Positions 8,218-19,863 of a stretch of 45,981 bases of DNA are shown here, in pieces. Positions within the stretch are counted from its first letter, which is position 1, and every line of letters begins with the position of its first letter. This DNA is from Pseudomonadota bacterium (lineage in GTDB: Bacteria > Pseudomonadota > Gammaproteobacteria > Burkholderiales > Burkholderiaceae_C). The notes under the pieces were generated by a model. It saw only the letters and a list, made by a program, of their open reading frames with translations. It was not told the origin of the DNA and ran no database searches. The stretch spans positions 1 through 45,981 of the forward strand of contig JAFEDY010000002.1 of the NCBI GenBank assembly GCA_018241405.1, given 5' to 3'. Both the position numbers and the translations under genes were made by a program.

Positions 8218-9156
8218 ATGCAAAACACCCGCAATGTGCTGACCCCCGACAACCTTGCCATGCTGCAAAGCATTGCCGAGACCGGCAGCTTTGCCGCGGC
8301 CGCGCGCCAGCTGGGCCTGGTGCCCAGCGCGCTGACCTATCGCGTACGCCAGATCGAGGATGCGCTCGACGCACTGCTGTTCGACCGCGGCGCGCGCCAG
8401 GCACGCCCCACCGATGCGGGGCTTGAGCTGCTGCGCGAGGGTCGGCGCCTGCTGGAGGATGTGGACGCCATCGCCAACCGCGTGCGCCGCGTGGCCACGG
8501 GCTGGGAGCCGCAGCTGACCCTGTCCGTGGACGGCGTGATCTCCCCCACCACCATGCTGGAACTGGTCGAGGCCTTCTACGCCATGGCGCCGCCCACGCG
8601 GCTCAAGTGGCGCGACGGCATCCTGAGCGGCACGGCCGAGGCACTGGCATCGGGCCACGCCGACCTGGCCATAGGCGCGACCGCGGGCGCATCCAACGTC
8701 GCGGGCCTGCAGTCCGCGCCGCTGGGCGATTTGCGCTTCATCTTCGTCGTGGCCCCGCACCACCCGCTGGCGCGCGCGCCCGAGCCCATCAGCGACGCCA
8801 CGCTGCGCACGCACCGCCTGATCGCCGTGGCCGATTCGGCGCTGCGCGGCAACGTGACCATCGGCATCCTGGCCGGCCAGGACGTGTTCACCGTGGACAA
8901 CATGCGCGCCAAGATCCAGGCCCAGCTGCGCGGCCTGGGCGGCGGCTTCCTGCCCGAGCCCATGGTGCGCCCCTATGTCGAGGCCGGCCATCTGGTGGTG
9001 CGCGCGGTGGCGCGCCCGGAACGCACCATCGCCATGTGCTACCAATGGGGCGGGCCCGGCGCGGCCACGCCCGGGCGGGCCCTGCAATGGTGGCTGGCGC
9101 AGCTGCAAAGCCAGGCCACGCGCCGCGCGCTGCTCGAAAATCACCACCATTTCTGA
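8218..9156 (+). CDS. LysR-family transcriptional regulator
   Basis: The 312-residue protein has the LysR winged helix at the N-terminus (residues 8-65, SIAETGSFAAAARQLGLVPSALTYRVRQIEDALDALLFDR) and a periplasmic-binding-protein-like effector domain after residue 95. LysR proteins usually regulate a divergent gene, here the pirin gene, and themselves. The gene order recalls YhaJ/YhaK; whether the effector is an aromatic compound as for YhaJ is not known. The ATG at 8218 lies just after a short perfect inverted repeat, consistent with autoregulation. The following gene starts 81 bp downstream. Confidence 0.92.
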   Translation: MQNTRNVLTPDNLAMLQSIAETGSFAAAARQLGLVPSALTYRVRQIEDALDALLFDRGARQARPTDAGLELLREGRRLLEDVDAIANRVRRVATGWEPQLTLSVDGVISPTTMLELVEAFYAMAPPTRLKWRDGILSGTAEALASGHADLAIGATAGASNVAGLQSAPLGDLRFIFVVAPHHPLARAPEPISDATLRTHRLIAVADSALRGNVTIGILAGQDVFTVDNMRAKIQAQLRGLGGGFLPEPMVRPYVEAGHLVVRAVARPERTIAMCYQWGGPGAATPGRALQWWLAQLQSQATRRALLENHHHF

Positions 9157-9237
9157 CGGTGCCGGGTGCGCGCCGCGTATGGCGCGTGTAGAGTCATTGC
9201 TATTGCACGACCGTCTTCACTTTCACGAAAGCCCGCC

Positions 9238-10332
9238 ATGACCACACCGCGTCCCCGCTCCAGCCAACGGTTGAAACACAGCGCGCCCGCAGGCCCGGCG
9301 CGCCGCTTTGCCATTGTCGGCGCCGGCATGGCCGGCATAGCCTGCGCACGCACGCTGGCCCAGGCGGGCCACAGCGTGACCGTGTTCGAGAAGGCGCCGC
9401 ACAGCGGCGGGCGTACGGCGGCGCTGGATTCGCCCTTTGGCAGCTTTGACGCAGGCGCGCAGTACTTCACCGTGCGCGACGCGCGTTTTCAAAAGGCGCT
9501 GGACACCGTGCCCGGCCTGTGCCGCGCCTGGAGCGCCACCACCATCCGCGTGCTGGACGCCGCAGGCCGCGTGGCCACGGCCACGCGCACGCCCGGCGAG
9601 GCGCATTGGGTGGCCGCACCCACCATGGACGCGCTGGTGCATGCCTGGGCCCAGCCGCTGCAGGCCGACAGCCGGCTGCACACGCACACCGCCGTCACGC
9701 GCCTGGAGCGCGACCCGATGCGGCCCGCGACCTGGCAGCTGCACTGCGAGACGCTGGGCGGCGACACCCATTTGCACGGCGGCTTCGACGCTGTGGTGCT
9801 GGCCCAGCCGGCGCCGCTCAGCCACGCGCTGCTGCAGCAGTCCGGCGTTGCCGCGCCCTGGGGCGACGCGCTGGCAGGGGTTGACATCGCGCCCTGCTGG
9901 ACGCTGATGCTGGCCTACGCCCACGCCGTGCACCCGGGACTGACCACGCTGGGGCCGCAGTGGAACGCCGCGCGCAGCACGCACCACCGCATCGCCTGGC
10001 TGGCGCGCGAGTCAAGCAAGCCCGGACGCAAGCAGATCGAGCGCTGGACGGTGCAGGCCAGCCCCGCCTGGTCGCAGGAGCACCTGAACGACGATGCCGG
10101 GCGGGTACAGGGCAAGCTCATCAAGGCCTTTACCGAGGTCACCGGCATACGCGCCACGCCCACCCACGCCGAGCTGCGCCGCTGGCGCTATGCCCAGACG
10201 CAAAAGCCCCTGGGCCAGAGCTTTCTGTGGGACGCCGCCACGGGCCTGGGCGCCTGCGGCGACTGGTGCCTGGGCCACCGGCTGGAGGACGCCTTCGTCT
10301 CCGGCCTGGAACTGGCCCTGGCCGCCGCATGA
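9238..10332 (+). CDS. FAD/NAD(P)-dependent amine-oxidase-like oxidoreductase
   Basis: The 364-residue product has an N-terminal dinucleotide-binding motif ([29 protein letters not shown], residues 21-50), then [22 protein letters not shown], typical of small flavin amine-oxidase or renalase-like proteins, and a C-terminal FAD-contact segment ([25 protein letters not shown]). Substrate is unknown. The ATG at 9238 leaves about 20 residues before the Rossmann motif; a start further upstream is less likely. Its stop overlaps the gluQ ATG (ATGA), so the pair is probably cotranscribed, although there is no obvious functional link to tRNA modification. Confidence 0.85.
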   Translation: MTTPRPRSSQRLKHSAPAGPARRFAIVGAGMAGIACARTLAQAGHSVTVFEKAPHSGGRTAALDSPFGSFDAGAQYFTVRDARFQKALDTVPGLCRAWSATTIRVLDAAGRVATATRTPGEAHWVAAPTMDALVHAWAQPLQADSRLHTHTAVTRLERDPMRPATWQLHCETLGGDTHLHGGFDAVVLAQPAPLSHALLQQSGVAAPWGDALAGVDIAPCWTLMLAYAHAVHPGLTTLGPQWNAARSTHHRIAWLARESSKPGRKQIERWTVQASPAWSQEHLNDDAGRVQGKLIKAFTEVTGIRATPTHAELRRWRYAQTQKPLGQSFLWDAATGLGACGDWCLGHRLEDAFVSGLELALAAA

Positions 10333-11300
10333 GCCTGGGCCACGCCGGCCCCACCCCCTACGTCGGCCGCTTCGCTCCCTCCCCCACGGGCCCGCTGCAT
10401 GCGGGCTCGCTCGTTGCGGCCCTGGCCAGCTGGCTGGACGCGCGCGCCGCCGGTGGGCTTTGGCTGGTGCGCATCGAGGACGTGGACCTGCCGCGCTGCC
10501 AGGCGGGCGCGGCCGATCGCATCCTGGCCCAGCTGGCCGCCTGCGGCCTGCTGCCGGACGAGCCACCGCTCTACCAATCACAGCGCGGCGCACGCTACCA
10601 GCAGGTGCTGGACGATCTGGTGGCGCTGCGCCTGGCCTACCCCTGCGCCTGCACGCGCCGCGACATCGATGCCGCACTCGCCGCCCAGGGCCTGGCGCGC
10701 GAACGCCATGTCGAGCGGCCCTACCCCGGCACCTGCCGCCAGGGCCTGCAGGGCCGCGCGCCGCGCGCCTGGCGCTTCCATGCCACAGAATATCAGTCAA
10801 AAATGCCTGAAGCGCTTGATAACCAAGCGCTGGAAGCTACTTTTTCAATAGCAAGCAACGGCACCTGCTGGACCGACCGCCGCCTGGGCCCGCAGTTTCA
10901 GGACGTGGCCGACCAGGTCGGCGACTTCGTGCTGCGCCGCGCCGACGGCCTGTGGGCCTACCAGCTGGCCGTGGTGGTGGACGACGCCGACCAGCGCGTG
11001 ACCCATGTGGTGCGCGGCGAAGACCTGGCCGACAACACGCCGCGCCAGATCCTGCTGCAGTCGGCCCTGGGCCTGGCCACGCCGCGCTACCTGCACACGC
11101 CGCTGGTGCGTGCGGCCGATGGGGAAAAACTCTCCAAGCAGCATGGCGCGCCGGCGATCGACGACAGCCGGCCCCTGCAGGCCCTGGCCGACGCGGCAAG
11201 CGCGCTGGGCCTGCCGCCCGCGGGAAAGGAAAACTATCTGCCCCAGGCGCTTGCGCTGTGGGTCAAGGCCTGGGCGCAAAACTACAATTCGACGCTGTGA
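10329..11300 (+). CDS. gluQ: Glutamyl-Q tRNA(Asp) synthetase
   Basis: The 323-residue enzyme is a truncated class I glutamyl-tRNA synthetase without the anticodon-binding domain. It shows the HIGH-like motif HAGS in [14 protein letters not shown], zinc ligands CAC and YPGTC, and the KMSKS-like EKLSKQHGA. It attaches glutamate to the queuosine base at the wobble position of tRNA(Asp). Residues about 157-174 ([18 protein letters not shown]) look like an insert and are encoded by a copy of the dispersed repeat, in frame. The start overlaps the upstream FAD gene by 4 bp and its stop overlaps the trmB GTG start by 4 bp, giving a small tRNA-modification operon. Confidence 0.93.
   Translation: MSLGHAGPTPYVGRFAPSPTGPLHAGSLVAALASWLDARAAGGLWLVRIEDVDLPRCQAGAADRILAQLAACGLLPDEPPLYQSQRGARYQQVLDDLVALRLAYPCACTRRDIDAALAAQGLARERHVERPYPGTCRQGLQGRAPRAWRFHATEYQSKMPEALDNQALEATFSIASNGTCWTDRRLGPQFQDVADQVGDFVLRRADGLWAYQLAVVVDDADQRVTHVVRGEDLADNTPRQILLQSALGLATPRYLHTPLVRAADGEKLSKQHGAPAIDDSRPLQALADAASALGLPPAGKENYLPQALALWVKAWAQNYNSTL
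10797..10850 (-). repeat. Dispersed repeat, copy C (reverse orientation), inside gluQ
   Basis: The stretch contains AAAAATGCCTGAAGCGCTTG and CAAGCGCTGGAAGCTACTTT; its reverse complement aligns with copies A, B and D. The arms GAAGCGCTTG / CAAGCGCTGG form a hairpin-like inverted repeat. Base composition is much poorer in GC than the flanking gluQ sequence, and the reading frame stays open. Confidence 0.7.
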
Positions 11301-12019
11301 CTCAAACGCTTTCCCCAACCACATCCCAGTCCGGTGCGCCCGCCGGCGTCGCCCACCCCAAGGGCATCAAGAGCTATGTGCGCCGCGCCGGCCGCACCAC
11401 CACCGGCCAGGCCAAGGCCTTCGAGGAATTCGGCCCGCGCTTCGTGCTGCCCTACGCCCCCGCCCCGCTGGACGCGACCGCCTCCTTTGGCCGCAGCGCG
11501 CCGCTGGTGCTGGAGATCGGCTTCGGCATGGGCGAAGCCACGGCCCATATCGCCGGCCTGCGCCCGGGCGACAACTTCCTGTGCTGCGAGGTGCACGAGC
11601 CCGGCGTGGGCGCGCTGCTCAAGCGCATTGGCGAGCAGAACCTGGCCAACATCCGCATCCTGCAGCACGACGCCGTGGAGGTCATAGACCACATGCTGGC
11701 CGAGGCTTCGCTCGACGGCGTGCACATCTTCTTCCCCGACCCCTGGCACAAGACACGCCACAACAAGCGCCGCCTGATCCAGCCGCCGCTGGTGGCCAAG
11801 CTGGCGTCGCGCCTGATACCCGGCGGCTACATCCACTGCGCCACCGACTGGCAGCCCTATGCCGAGCAGATGCTTGAAGTCCTGTCGGCCCAGCCGCTGC
11901 TGGCCAACACCGCGCCAGACTACGCCCCCAAGCCGGACTACCGGCCGCTCACCAAGTTCGAAAACCGCGGCCTGCGCCTGGGTCATGGCGTGTGGGACCT
12001 GGTCTTCACGCGCCGCTGA
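11297..12019 (+). CDS. trmB: tRNA (guanine-N7-)-methyltransferase
   Basis: The 240-residue protein carries the SAM-binding motif [17 protein letters not shown] and the TrmB signature [23 protein letters not shown]. It methylates G46 in the variable loop of many tRNAs. I chose the GTG at 11297, which overlaps the gluQ stop as GTGA; it gives the usual family length and a short N-terminal tail before [14 protein letters not shown]. Another in-frame start further upstream would lie inside gluQ. It forms a tRNA-modification pair with gluQ and is followed 25 bp later by a GGDEF gene. Confidence 0.95.
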   Translation: MTQTLSPTTSQSGAPAGVAHPKGIKSYVRRAGRTTTGQAKAFEEFGPRFVLPYAPAPLDATASFGRSAPLVLEIGFGMGEATAHIAGLRPGDNFLCCEVHEPGVGALLKRIGEQNLANIRILQHDAVEVIDHMLAEASLDGVHIFFPDPWHKTRHNKRRLIQPPLVAKLASRLIPGGYIHCATDWQPYAEQMLEVLSAQPLLANTAPDYAPKPDYRPLTKFENRGLRLGHGVWDLVFTRR

Positions 12020-12044
12020 CGCCCGCCCGCTGGAGCAATTCGCG

Positions 12045-13043
12045 ATGAAACCCCTGCTGCGCAACCTGGCCGAGATGACCGCCCACCGGGATCACCTGCG
12101 GCTGGAGGTATCGGTGCTGTCCACGCTGCTCAGGCTGGGCCACATCGTGCAGGTGCGGGCGCTGGAGCTGTTCGAGCAGGACGGCGCCACCCTGCTGCGC
12201 CCGCGCAGTTGGAGTCATAACGGACTCATCGTCTCCAGCGACCACGATGCTGCCAGCGACCCACAGCGAATACCGCTGTCCAGCGAACCCGAGCTCGCCC
12301 AATGCATCGCCGCCGCCGGCGAAAACGCCGAACGATCCACACCCAGGCGGTACAGCCTGTGGCTGCCCGTGTGGCACGCGGGTCGTGCCGGCACCTGCCT
12401 TGAGATCACCCAGTCGCGCGCATTCACGAGACACCACCGCGACGTGATCATGGGCATATTTCTCGTCTACCAGAACTACCAAAACCTGCTGGAATACAGC
12501 GAGCGCGACGCACTCACGGGCCTGCTCAACCGCAAGACCTTCGAAGAGCAGCTCACACGCCTCGCGGGTGGAGCCCCGGACGACGATCCCGACACACCGC
12601 GCCAGTGGCTGGCGGTGATCGACATCGACCATTTCAAGCAGGTCAACGACCGCTTCGGCCATCTGTTTGGAGACGAGGTGCTGATCCTCGTGGCGAACGT
12701 GCTGCGCTCGCAGTTCAAAAGCCAGGACCGGATCTTCCGCTTTGGTGGCGAGGAATTCGTGGTGTTGCTGCGCTCTGCCACCCTGGCGCAGGCGCGCCAG
12801 GCACTCGAACGCATGCGTACCGCGCTGCAGGCCTATGCCTTTCCGCAAGTCGGCCAGATCACGGTGAGCATCGGCTTTGTCGCTTTGCACCTGACCTCGC
12901 CCGTGGAAATTCTGGGCTGCGCCGATCAGGCGCTCTACCACGCCAAGGAAACCGGTCGCAACAAGATCTGCTTCTATGACGACCTGGTGCACAGCGGCGC
13001 CCTGCAGGCCAAGGTGGCCCACGACGACGTGGAGCTGTTCTAG
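12045..13043 (+). CDS. GGDEF-domain diguanylate cyclase
   Basis: The 332-residue protein has a GAF-like N-terminal region (about residues 15-150) and a C-terminal GGDEF domain starting at RDALTGLLNRKTFEE. The active site reads GGEEF at residues 234-238, with the Mg-binding DIDHFKQVNDRFGHLFGDEVL upstream, so synthesis of cyclic-di-GMP is plausible. The product-inhibition I-site, usually RxxD five residues before the GG, is KSQD here, so feedback inhibition may be weak. No membrane segment is visible, suggesting a cytoplasmic sensor. The gene is convergent with alaS and separated by 50 bp containing a GC-rich hairpin. Confidence 0.92.
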   Translation: MKPLLRNLAEMTAHRDHLRLEVSVLSTLLRLGHIVQVRALELFEQDGATLLRPRSWSHNGLIVSSDHDAASDPQRIPLSSEPELAQCIAAAGENAERSTPRRYSLWLPVWHAGRAGTCLEITQSRAFTRHHRDVIMGIFLVYQNYQNLLEYSERDALTGLLNRKTFEEQLTRLAGGAPDDDPDTPRQWLAVIDIDHFKQVNDRFGHLFGDEVLILVANVLRSQFKSQDRIFRFGGEEFVVLLRSATLAQARQALERMRTALQAYAFPQVGQITVSIGFVALHLTSPVEILGCADQALYHAKETGRNKICFYDDLVHSGALQAKVAHDDVELF

Positions 13044-13067
13044 GACGTTGAGGATTCTGCGAAGGGG

Positions 13068-13084
13068 GCCGGCAGTATGCCGGC
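13068..13084. terminator. Possible bidirectional hairpin between GGDEF gene and alaS
   Basis: GCCGGC-AGTAT-GCCGGC forms a 6-bp stem with a 5-base loop between the two convergent stop codons. There is no run of T after the stem on either strand, so intrinsic termination is only a possibility. Confidence 0.3.
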
Positions 13085-13093
13085 GCGCCTGCC

Positions 13094-15715
<2,622 letters not shown>

Positions 15716-15856
15716 GGGCTGTGCTCGGCGATGAAATAGCCTGGGCCGCACCGAGACCGGGCGGCAGGCGAACCGGACATTTTAGGGGGTTTCGTAGTCA
15801 TGCCGCCGGCCGCCATCCACAGCCGAAGTCGCCCGTCCGCAGCTAGCGGAAACCCT

Positions 15857-15905
15857 TACAAGATACTAAAAATATTTCATTAATATATTTAACACGAGGC
15901 GAAAA
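15857..15905 (+). promoter_or_regulatory. AT-rich promoter/operator region before the hydroxyproline operon
   Basis: A sharply AT-rich stretch (ACTAAAAATATTTCATTAAT followed by ATATTTAACAC) lies 40-90 bp before the first gene of the catabolic operon and includes the short palindromes AAATATTT and AATATATT. It is the obvious place for the promoter and for a site of the operon's GntR regulator. No exact -35/-10 pair or operator can be fixed by eye. Confidence 0.45.
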
Positions 15906-15946
15906 ACACGCCAACCCATCTTCAACCGCTGCATCAGGAGTCCACG

Positions 15947-16861
15947 ATGAGCAATCCCCGCTGGCAGGGCATCTTTCCTGCCATCACCACCAAGTTCCAC
16001 GCCGACGAGCGCATCGATGCCGAAGGCACGGCCCGCCACATCGACTTCCAGATCCGCAACGGCATCCACGGCCTGGTCACCTGCGGCTCGCTGGGCGAGG
16101 CCAGCACGCTGACGCTGGAGGAAAAGCTGGAGGTCGCCAAGATCGCACTGGACGCCGCCGACGGCCGCATCCCGGTGCTGGCCAACGTCTCGGAAACCAG
16201 CACCCGCGAGGCCCTGCGCTACATCGACGGCGCCAACAAGCTTGGCGTGGCCGGGTTCATGGTCATGCCCTCGGTCATCTACGTGGCCGATGCGCGCGAG
16301 GCCATGGCCAATGTGCGCGCCATGGCCCATGCGGCGCAAAAGCCGGTCATGGTCTACAACAACCCGGTGGCCTATCGCGTGGACCTCAAGCCCGAGCACA
16401 TGCTGGAGCTGGCCGACTGCGAATGGATCGCCGCCATCAAGGAGAGCTGCGGCGACATCCGCCGCATTACCGACCTGCGCAACACCGTAGGCGACCGCTA
16501 CCAGCTGTTCTGCGGCGTGGACGACCTGGCCTACGAGGCCCTGGCACTGGGCGCGGATGGCCTGCTGGCCGGCGTGGGCTGCACCTTCCCGCGCGAGACG
16601 GTCGCACTCTTTGAACTGATGAAGAACAAGCAGTTCGACGAGGCGCTCAAGCTCTACCAATGGATGACGCCCATGCTGCACCTCGACGTATCGAACAAGC
16701 TGGTGCAGAACCTGAAGCTGATCGACGTGCTGGCGGGCGTCGGCTCCGAACACATGCGCCTGCCCCGCATGCCACTGATCGGCGAGGAGCGCGACTTCAT
16801 CACCCAGGTGGTCAACAAGGCACTGGCCACGCGTCCCGCCAAGTACCGGTCCATAGCCTGA
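15947..16861 (+). CDS. DapA/NAL-family deaminase-aldolase, probably 1-pyrroline-4-hydroxy-2-carboxylate deaminase
   Basis: The 304-residue TIM-barrel protein has the family GSLGEASTLT segment, Tyr137 in VMVYNNP and Schiff-base Lys165 in AAIKESCGD. In hydroxyproline degradation this family converts delta1-pyrroline-4-hydroxy-2-carboxylate to alpha-ketoglutarate semialdehyde and ammonia. That reaction fits the neighbouring epimerase and D-hydroxyproline dehydrogenase genes; sequence alone would also allow another DapA-family aldolase or lyase. The ATG at 15947 has AGGAG upstream. It is the first gene of an operon running through the TRAP transporter to the GntR regulator. Confidence 0.85.
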   Translation: MSNPRWQGIFPAITTKFHADERIDAEGTARHIDFQIRNGIHGLVTCGSLGEASTLTLEEKLEVAKIALDAADGRIPVLANVSETSTREALRYIDGANKLGVAGFMVMPSVIYVADAREAMANVRAMAHAAQKPVMVYNNPVAYRVDLKPEHMLELADCEWIAAIKESCGDIRRITDLRNTVGDRYQLFCGVDDLAYEALALGADGLLAGVGCTFPRETVALFELMKNKQFDEALKLYQWMTPMLHLDVSNKLVQNLKLIDVLAGVGSEHMRLPRMPLIGEERDFITQVVNKALATRPAKYRSIA

Positions 16862-16881
16862 TCCCACCCCGGAGCCCAGCC

Positions 16882-17517
16882 ATGCCCTCCTCCAAAAATA
16901 CAACCAACAATGAGACAAACCCCCATGGCTGGGCCGGCTGGATACAGCAAGCCTCATACCTCATCCTGCGCGCGGAGCGCCTGGCGCTGATGACGCTGAT
17001 GGGGCTGATCACGCTCTTGATCCTGCTCAACGTCGCCACGCGCTATACAGGCATGCCCATCTACTGGGTGGACGAGGCCGCGGTCTACCTCGTGGTGTGG
17101 CTGAGCTTCATCGGCGCATCGGCCATGACGCGGCTGCGCCTGGATTTTGCGGTCACGCTGCTCACCGACTCCCTGGGCGAGCGCGCCGCGCGACGCGTGA
17201 AGACCGTGGCGACCGGCTGCGTGCTGGTCTTCGGCGGTGCCATGATCGCCATGTGCTGGTTGTGGCTGGATCCCGTGGGCATCATCAGCCATGGCTTCGA
17301 TGCCAAGTCCTATGCCGGCGAGAGTTTCAACTTTCTCTACACCGAGCGCACGCAGACACTGAACTGGCCCACCTGGGTGGTGCAGCTCGTCATCCCGCTG
17401 TTCAGCCTGAGCTTCAGCGCCCACGCGCTGGCCAATCTCATCGAGGACATGGGCTTCGCCCCGCGTGCCGCAATCCATGGCTTTGACCTTGGCAACGCCG
17501 AGGAAGCCGTCAACTGA
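16882..17517 (+). CDS. TRAP transporter small membrane subunit (DctQ)
   Basis: The 211-residue protein has four hydrophobic segments and the DctQ pattern: LMTLMGLITLLILLNVATRYTG, then YWVDEAAVYLVVWLSFIGASAMTRL and further helices to about residue 190. It forms the small integral part of a tripartite ATP-independent periplasmic transporter with the next gene. The ATG at 16882 follows GGAG. Located between the deaminase and DctM, it probably helps import hydroxyproline or a related imino acid, driven by the sodium or proton gradient. Confidence 0.9.
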   Translation: MPSSKNTTNNETNPHGWAGWIQQASYLILRAERLALMTLMGLITLLILLNVATRYTGMPIYWVDEAAVYLVVWLSFIGASAMTRLRLDFAVTLLTDSLGERAARRVKTVATGCVLVFGGAMIAMCWLWLDPVGIISHGFDAKSYAGESFNFLYTERTQTLNWPTWVVQLVIPLFSLSFSAHALANLIEDMGFAPRAAIHGFDLGNAEEAVN

Positions 17518-17535
17518 GGCACGGGGATCCGCACC

Positions 17536-18801
17536 ATGATCACCAGTCTGTTCTTTCTCGCCGTAATGTTCCTCGGCGTGCCAATTGGCGTGTGCCTGTG
17601 CCTGTCGGGCCTGGTCTACATCTTCGACACCGACGCCATCGTGCTGCTGCAGTCCTTCCCGTCGCAGATGTTCGGCGGCGTGGACAGCTATGGGCTCATT
17701 GCCATCCCGCTGTTCATCCTCATCGGCGAGATCATGAGCAGCGGCGGCATCACGCGCCGGCTCGTGGAGCTGGCCATGGGCTTCATCGGCTCGGTGCGCG
17801 GCGGCCTGGCCTACGTCAACATTCTGGCCAACATGATGCTGGCGTCCATCATCGGATCGGCCACGGCGCAGGTGGCCATCATGAGCAAGATCATGGTGCC
17901 CGAGATGGTGAAGCAGGGCTACGACAAGACCTTCGCTGCCGGTGTCACGGTCTATGGCGGCATGCTCGGCCCCATCATCCCGCCGTCGGTGATGTTCGTG
18001 GTCTACAGCGTGCTCGCCCAGGTGGCCGTGGGCGACATGCTGATGGCCGGTATCCTGCCGGGCATCCTGCTCACGCTGCTGTTCTTCGTGGTGATCGCCT
18101 GCATGGGCTTCATCTACAACTATCCGCGCAGCGAAAAGAAAACACTGGCCGAACGCGCCCGCACCATCGTGCAGGCTTCGCCCACGCTGCTCATTCCCAT
18201 CGTCATCGTAGGCTCCATCCTGGCGGGCCTGGCCAACCCCACCGAGTCGGCGGCCGTGGGCGCCCTGGTGTCGGCCCTGGTGGGGCGCTACGTGACGCGC
18301 GAATTCCGCTTCACCATGCTGCCGCAGATCCTGCTGCGCTCGGCCGTGTATTCGGCCATCGTGCTGTTCCTGGTCGCCGCGGCCGCCGTGTTCTCGTGGC
18401 TGCTGATCTATGGCAAGGTGCCGCAGGCCGCAGCCAGCTGGATCCAGACCGTGGCCAAGGATCCGGTGAGCTTCCTGCTGATCACCAATGTCATCCTGCT
18501 CGTGATCGGCACGGTGATCGACGGCATTCCCGGCCTCATCATGACCGTGCCCATCCTGCTGCCCATCGCCACCGAGGTCTACCACATCGACCCGCGCCAC
18601 TTCGGCGTGGTGGTCGTGGTGAACCTGGTGCTGGGGTTGATGTCGCCCCCCGTGGGCCTGTCCTTCTTCGTCGCCGCCGCCGTCACCGGCGCCAAGCCCG
18701 GGAAGATGTTCATGGTCACCATGCCCTTCTTCCTGATCTGCTGCGCCGCACTGGTACTGCTGTCGCTGTTCCCCAGCCTCTCCCTCAGTCTTTTGAAGTA
18801 A
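17536..18801 (+). CDS. TRAP transporter large membrane subunit (DctM)
   Basis: The 421-residue, very hydrophobic protein has about a dozen membrane segments and DctM-family signatures such as GLIAIPLFILIGEIMSSGGI, TVYGGMLGPIIPPSVMFVVY and GLANPTESAAVGAL. It is the channel-forming subunit working with the DctQ and DctP neighbours, and its length is normal. The gene begins 18 bp after dctQ and dctP follows 25 bp later, so all three form one unit. Substrate is inferred from context. Confidence 0.94.
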   Translation: MITSLFFLAVMFLGVPIGVCLCLSGLVYIFDTDAIVLLQSFPSQMFGGVDSYGLIAIPLFILIGEIMSSGGITRRLVELAMGFIGSVRGGLAYVNILANMMLASIIGSATAQVAIMSKIMVPEMVKQGYDKTFAAGVTVYGGMLGPIIPPSVMFVVYSVLAQVAVGDMLMAGILPGILLTLLFFVVIACMGFIYNYPRSEKKTLAERARTIVQASPTLLIPIVIVGSILAGLANPTESAAVGALVSALVGRYVTREFRFTMLPQILLRSAVYSAIVLFLVAAAAVFSWLLIYGKVPQAAASWIQTVAKDPVSFLLITNVILLVIGTVIDGIPGLIMTVPILLPIATEVYHIDPRHFGVVVVVNLVLGLMSPPVGLSFFVAAAVTGAKPGKMFMVTMPFFLICCAALVLLSLFPSLSLSLLK

Positions 18802-18826
18802 CCCAACCCACCGAAAGGCATCCACC

Positions 18827-19813
18827 ATGACCCTGACCCGCCGTCACTTTGTCCAGGCCAGCGCCGCGCTGGCAGCCCCTGCCTTCATCGGCCAGGCCCG
18901 CGCACAGGCCAAGGAGTTCCGCCTGGGGCTGATCACGCCCGCAGGCCACTCGTGGAACCGCGCCGCCCTGGCCTTTGGCGAATCGCTGAAGAAGGAAAGC
19001 AATGGCAGGCTCTCGGTCGCCGTATTCCACTCGGGCCAACTCGGCAACGAGGCGGCGATGATGCAGCAACTGCAGACGGGGGCGCTTGACATGGGTTGGA
19101 TCCAGGCGGCCGAGCTGGGTTCGCGTGTCTCCAGCGTCGCCGCCATCAACGCGCCCTACCTGGTGCGCTCCACCACCGACGTGGCCAAGCTGGTGCGCCA
19201 GGATGCGGCCTTGAAGCTGCTCGACGTGCTGCCCAAGGAGACGGGCACCATTGGACTGGGCTGGGGCATCACCGGCATGCGCGTGGTGTTCTCCACCAAG
19301 GACATCACTGGCGTGAAGGATCTCAAGGGCATGAAGCTGCGCATCAACCCCACGCCGGTGTATCGCGACTTCTATCAGATGCTGGGTGCCGCCCCCACGC
19401 CCATCCCCACGCCGCAGGTGTTCGACGCCATGGCCAACGGCCAGGTGGACGGGCTGGAGGCCGACATCGAGTTCTCGTGGAATCAGCGCTTTGACAAGGT
19501 GTCCAAGGCCATGCTGCAGATGAACGCGCTGTTCATGCCGTTTGCGCCGCTGGTGTCGGGGCGCGTATGGCAGAAGCTCGACGCCAAGGACAAGGAACTG
19601 ATCCGCGGGCTGGTGCGCCAGGCGCTCGACGCGCAGATCAAGGACATCGTCACCACCGAGCTGGGCCTGATCGAGAAGTTCAAGGCCGCGCCCTTCCCCA
19701 TCCGCACGGAGCCCGGGCTGGACGTGAAACCGCTGATCCAGGAGTTCGACAAGATCTGGCTGCCGAAGGCGCCGCAGATCGCCGAGCTGCGCAAGGTCGG
19801 TGCCTCGCTTTGA
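18827..19813 (+). CDS. TRAP transporter periplasmic substrate-binding protein (DctP)
   Basis: The 328-residue protein starts with a twin-arginine-like signal (TRRHFVQASAALAAPAFIGQARAQ), so it may be exported folded. The mature part shows DctP features: SWNRAALAFGESLKKESNGRLSVAVFHSGQLGNEAAMMQQLQTGALDM and the signature region DLKGMKLRINPTPVYRDFYQMLGAAPTPI with the substrate-binding Arg (LRINP). It captures the ligand in the periplasm and delivers it to DctQM. Ligand is probably hydroxyproline, by operon context. Confidence 0.92.
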   Translation: MTLTRRHFVQASAALAAPAFIGQARAQAKEFRLGLITPAGHSWNRAALAFGESLKKESNGRLSVAVFHSGQLGNEAAMMQQLQTGALDMGWIQAAELGSRVSSVAAINAPYLVRSTTDVAKLVRQDAALKLLDVLPKETGTIGLGWGITGMRVVFSTKDITGVKDLKGMKLRINPTPVYRDFYQMLGAAPTPIPTPQVFDAMANGQVDGLEADIEFSWNQRFDKVSKAMLQMNALFMPFAPLVSGRVWQKLDAKDKELIRGLVRQALDAQIKDIVTTELGLIEKFKAAPFPIRTEPGLDVKPLIQEFDKIWLPKAPQIAELRKVGASL

Positions 19814-19863
19814 TGCAGCTCTAGCCAAAACCCCATCCGCAGCCATCTTCGGAACCATTCACC

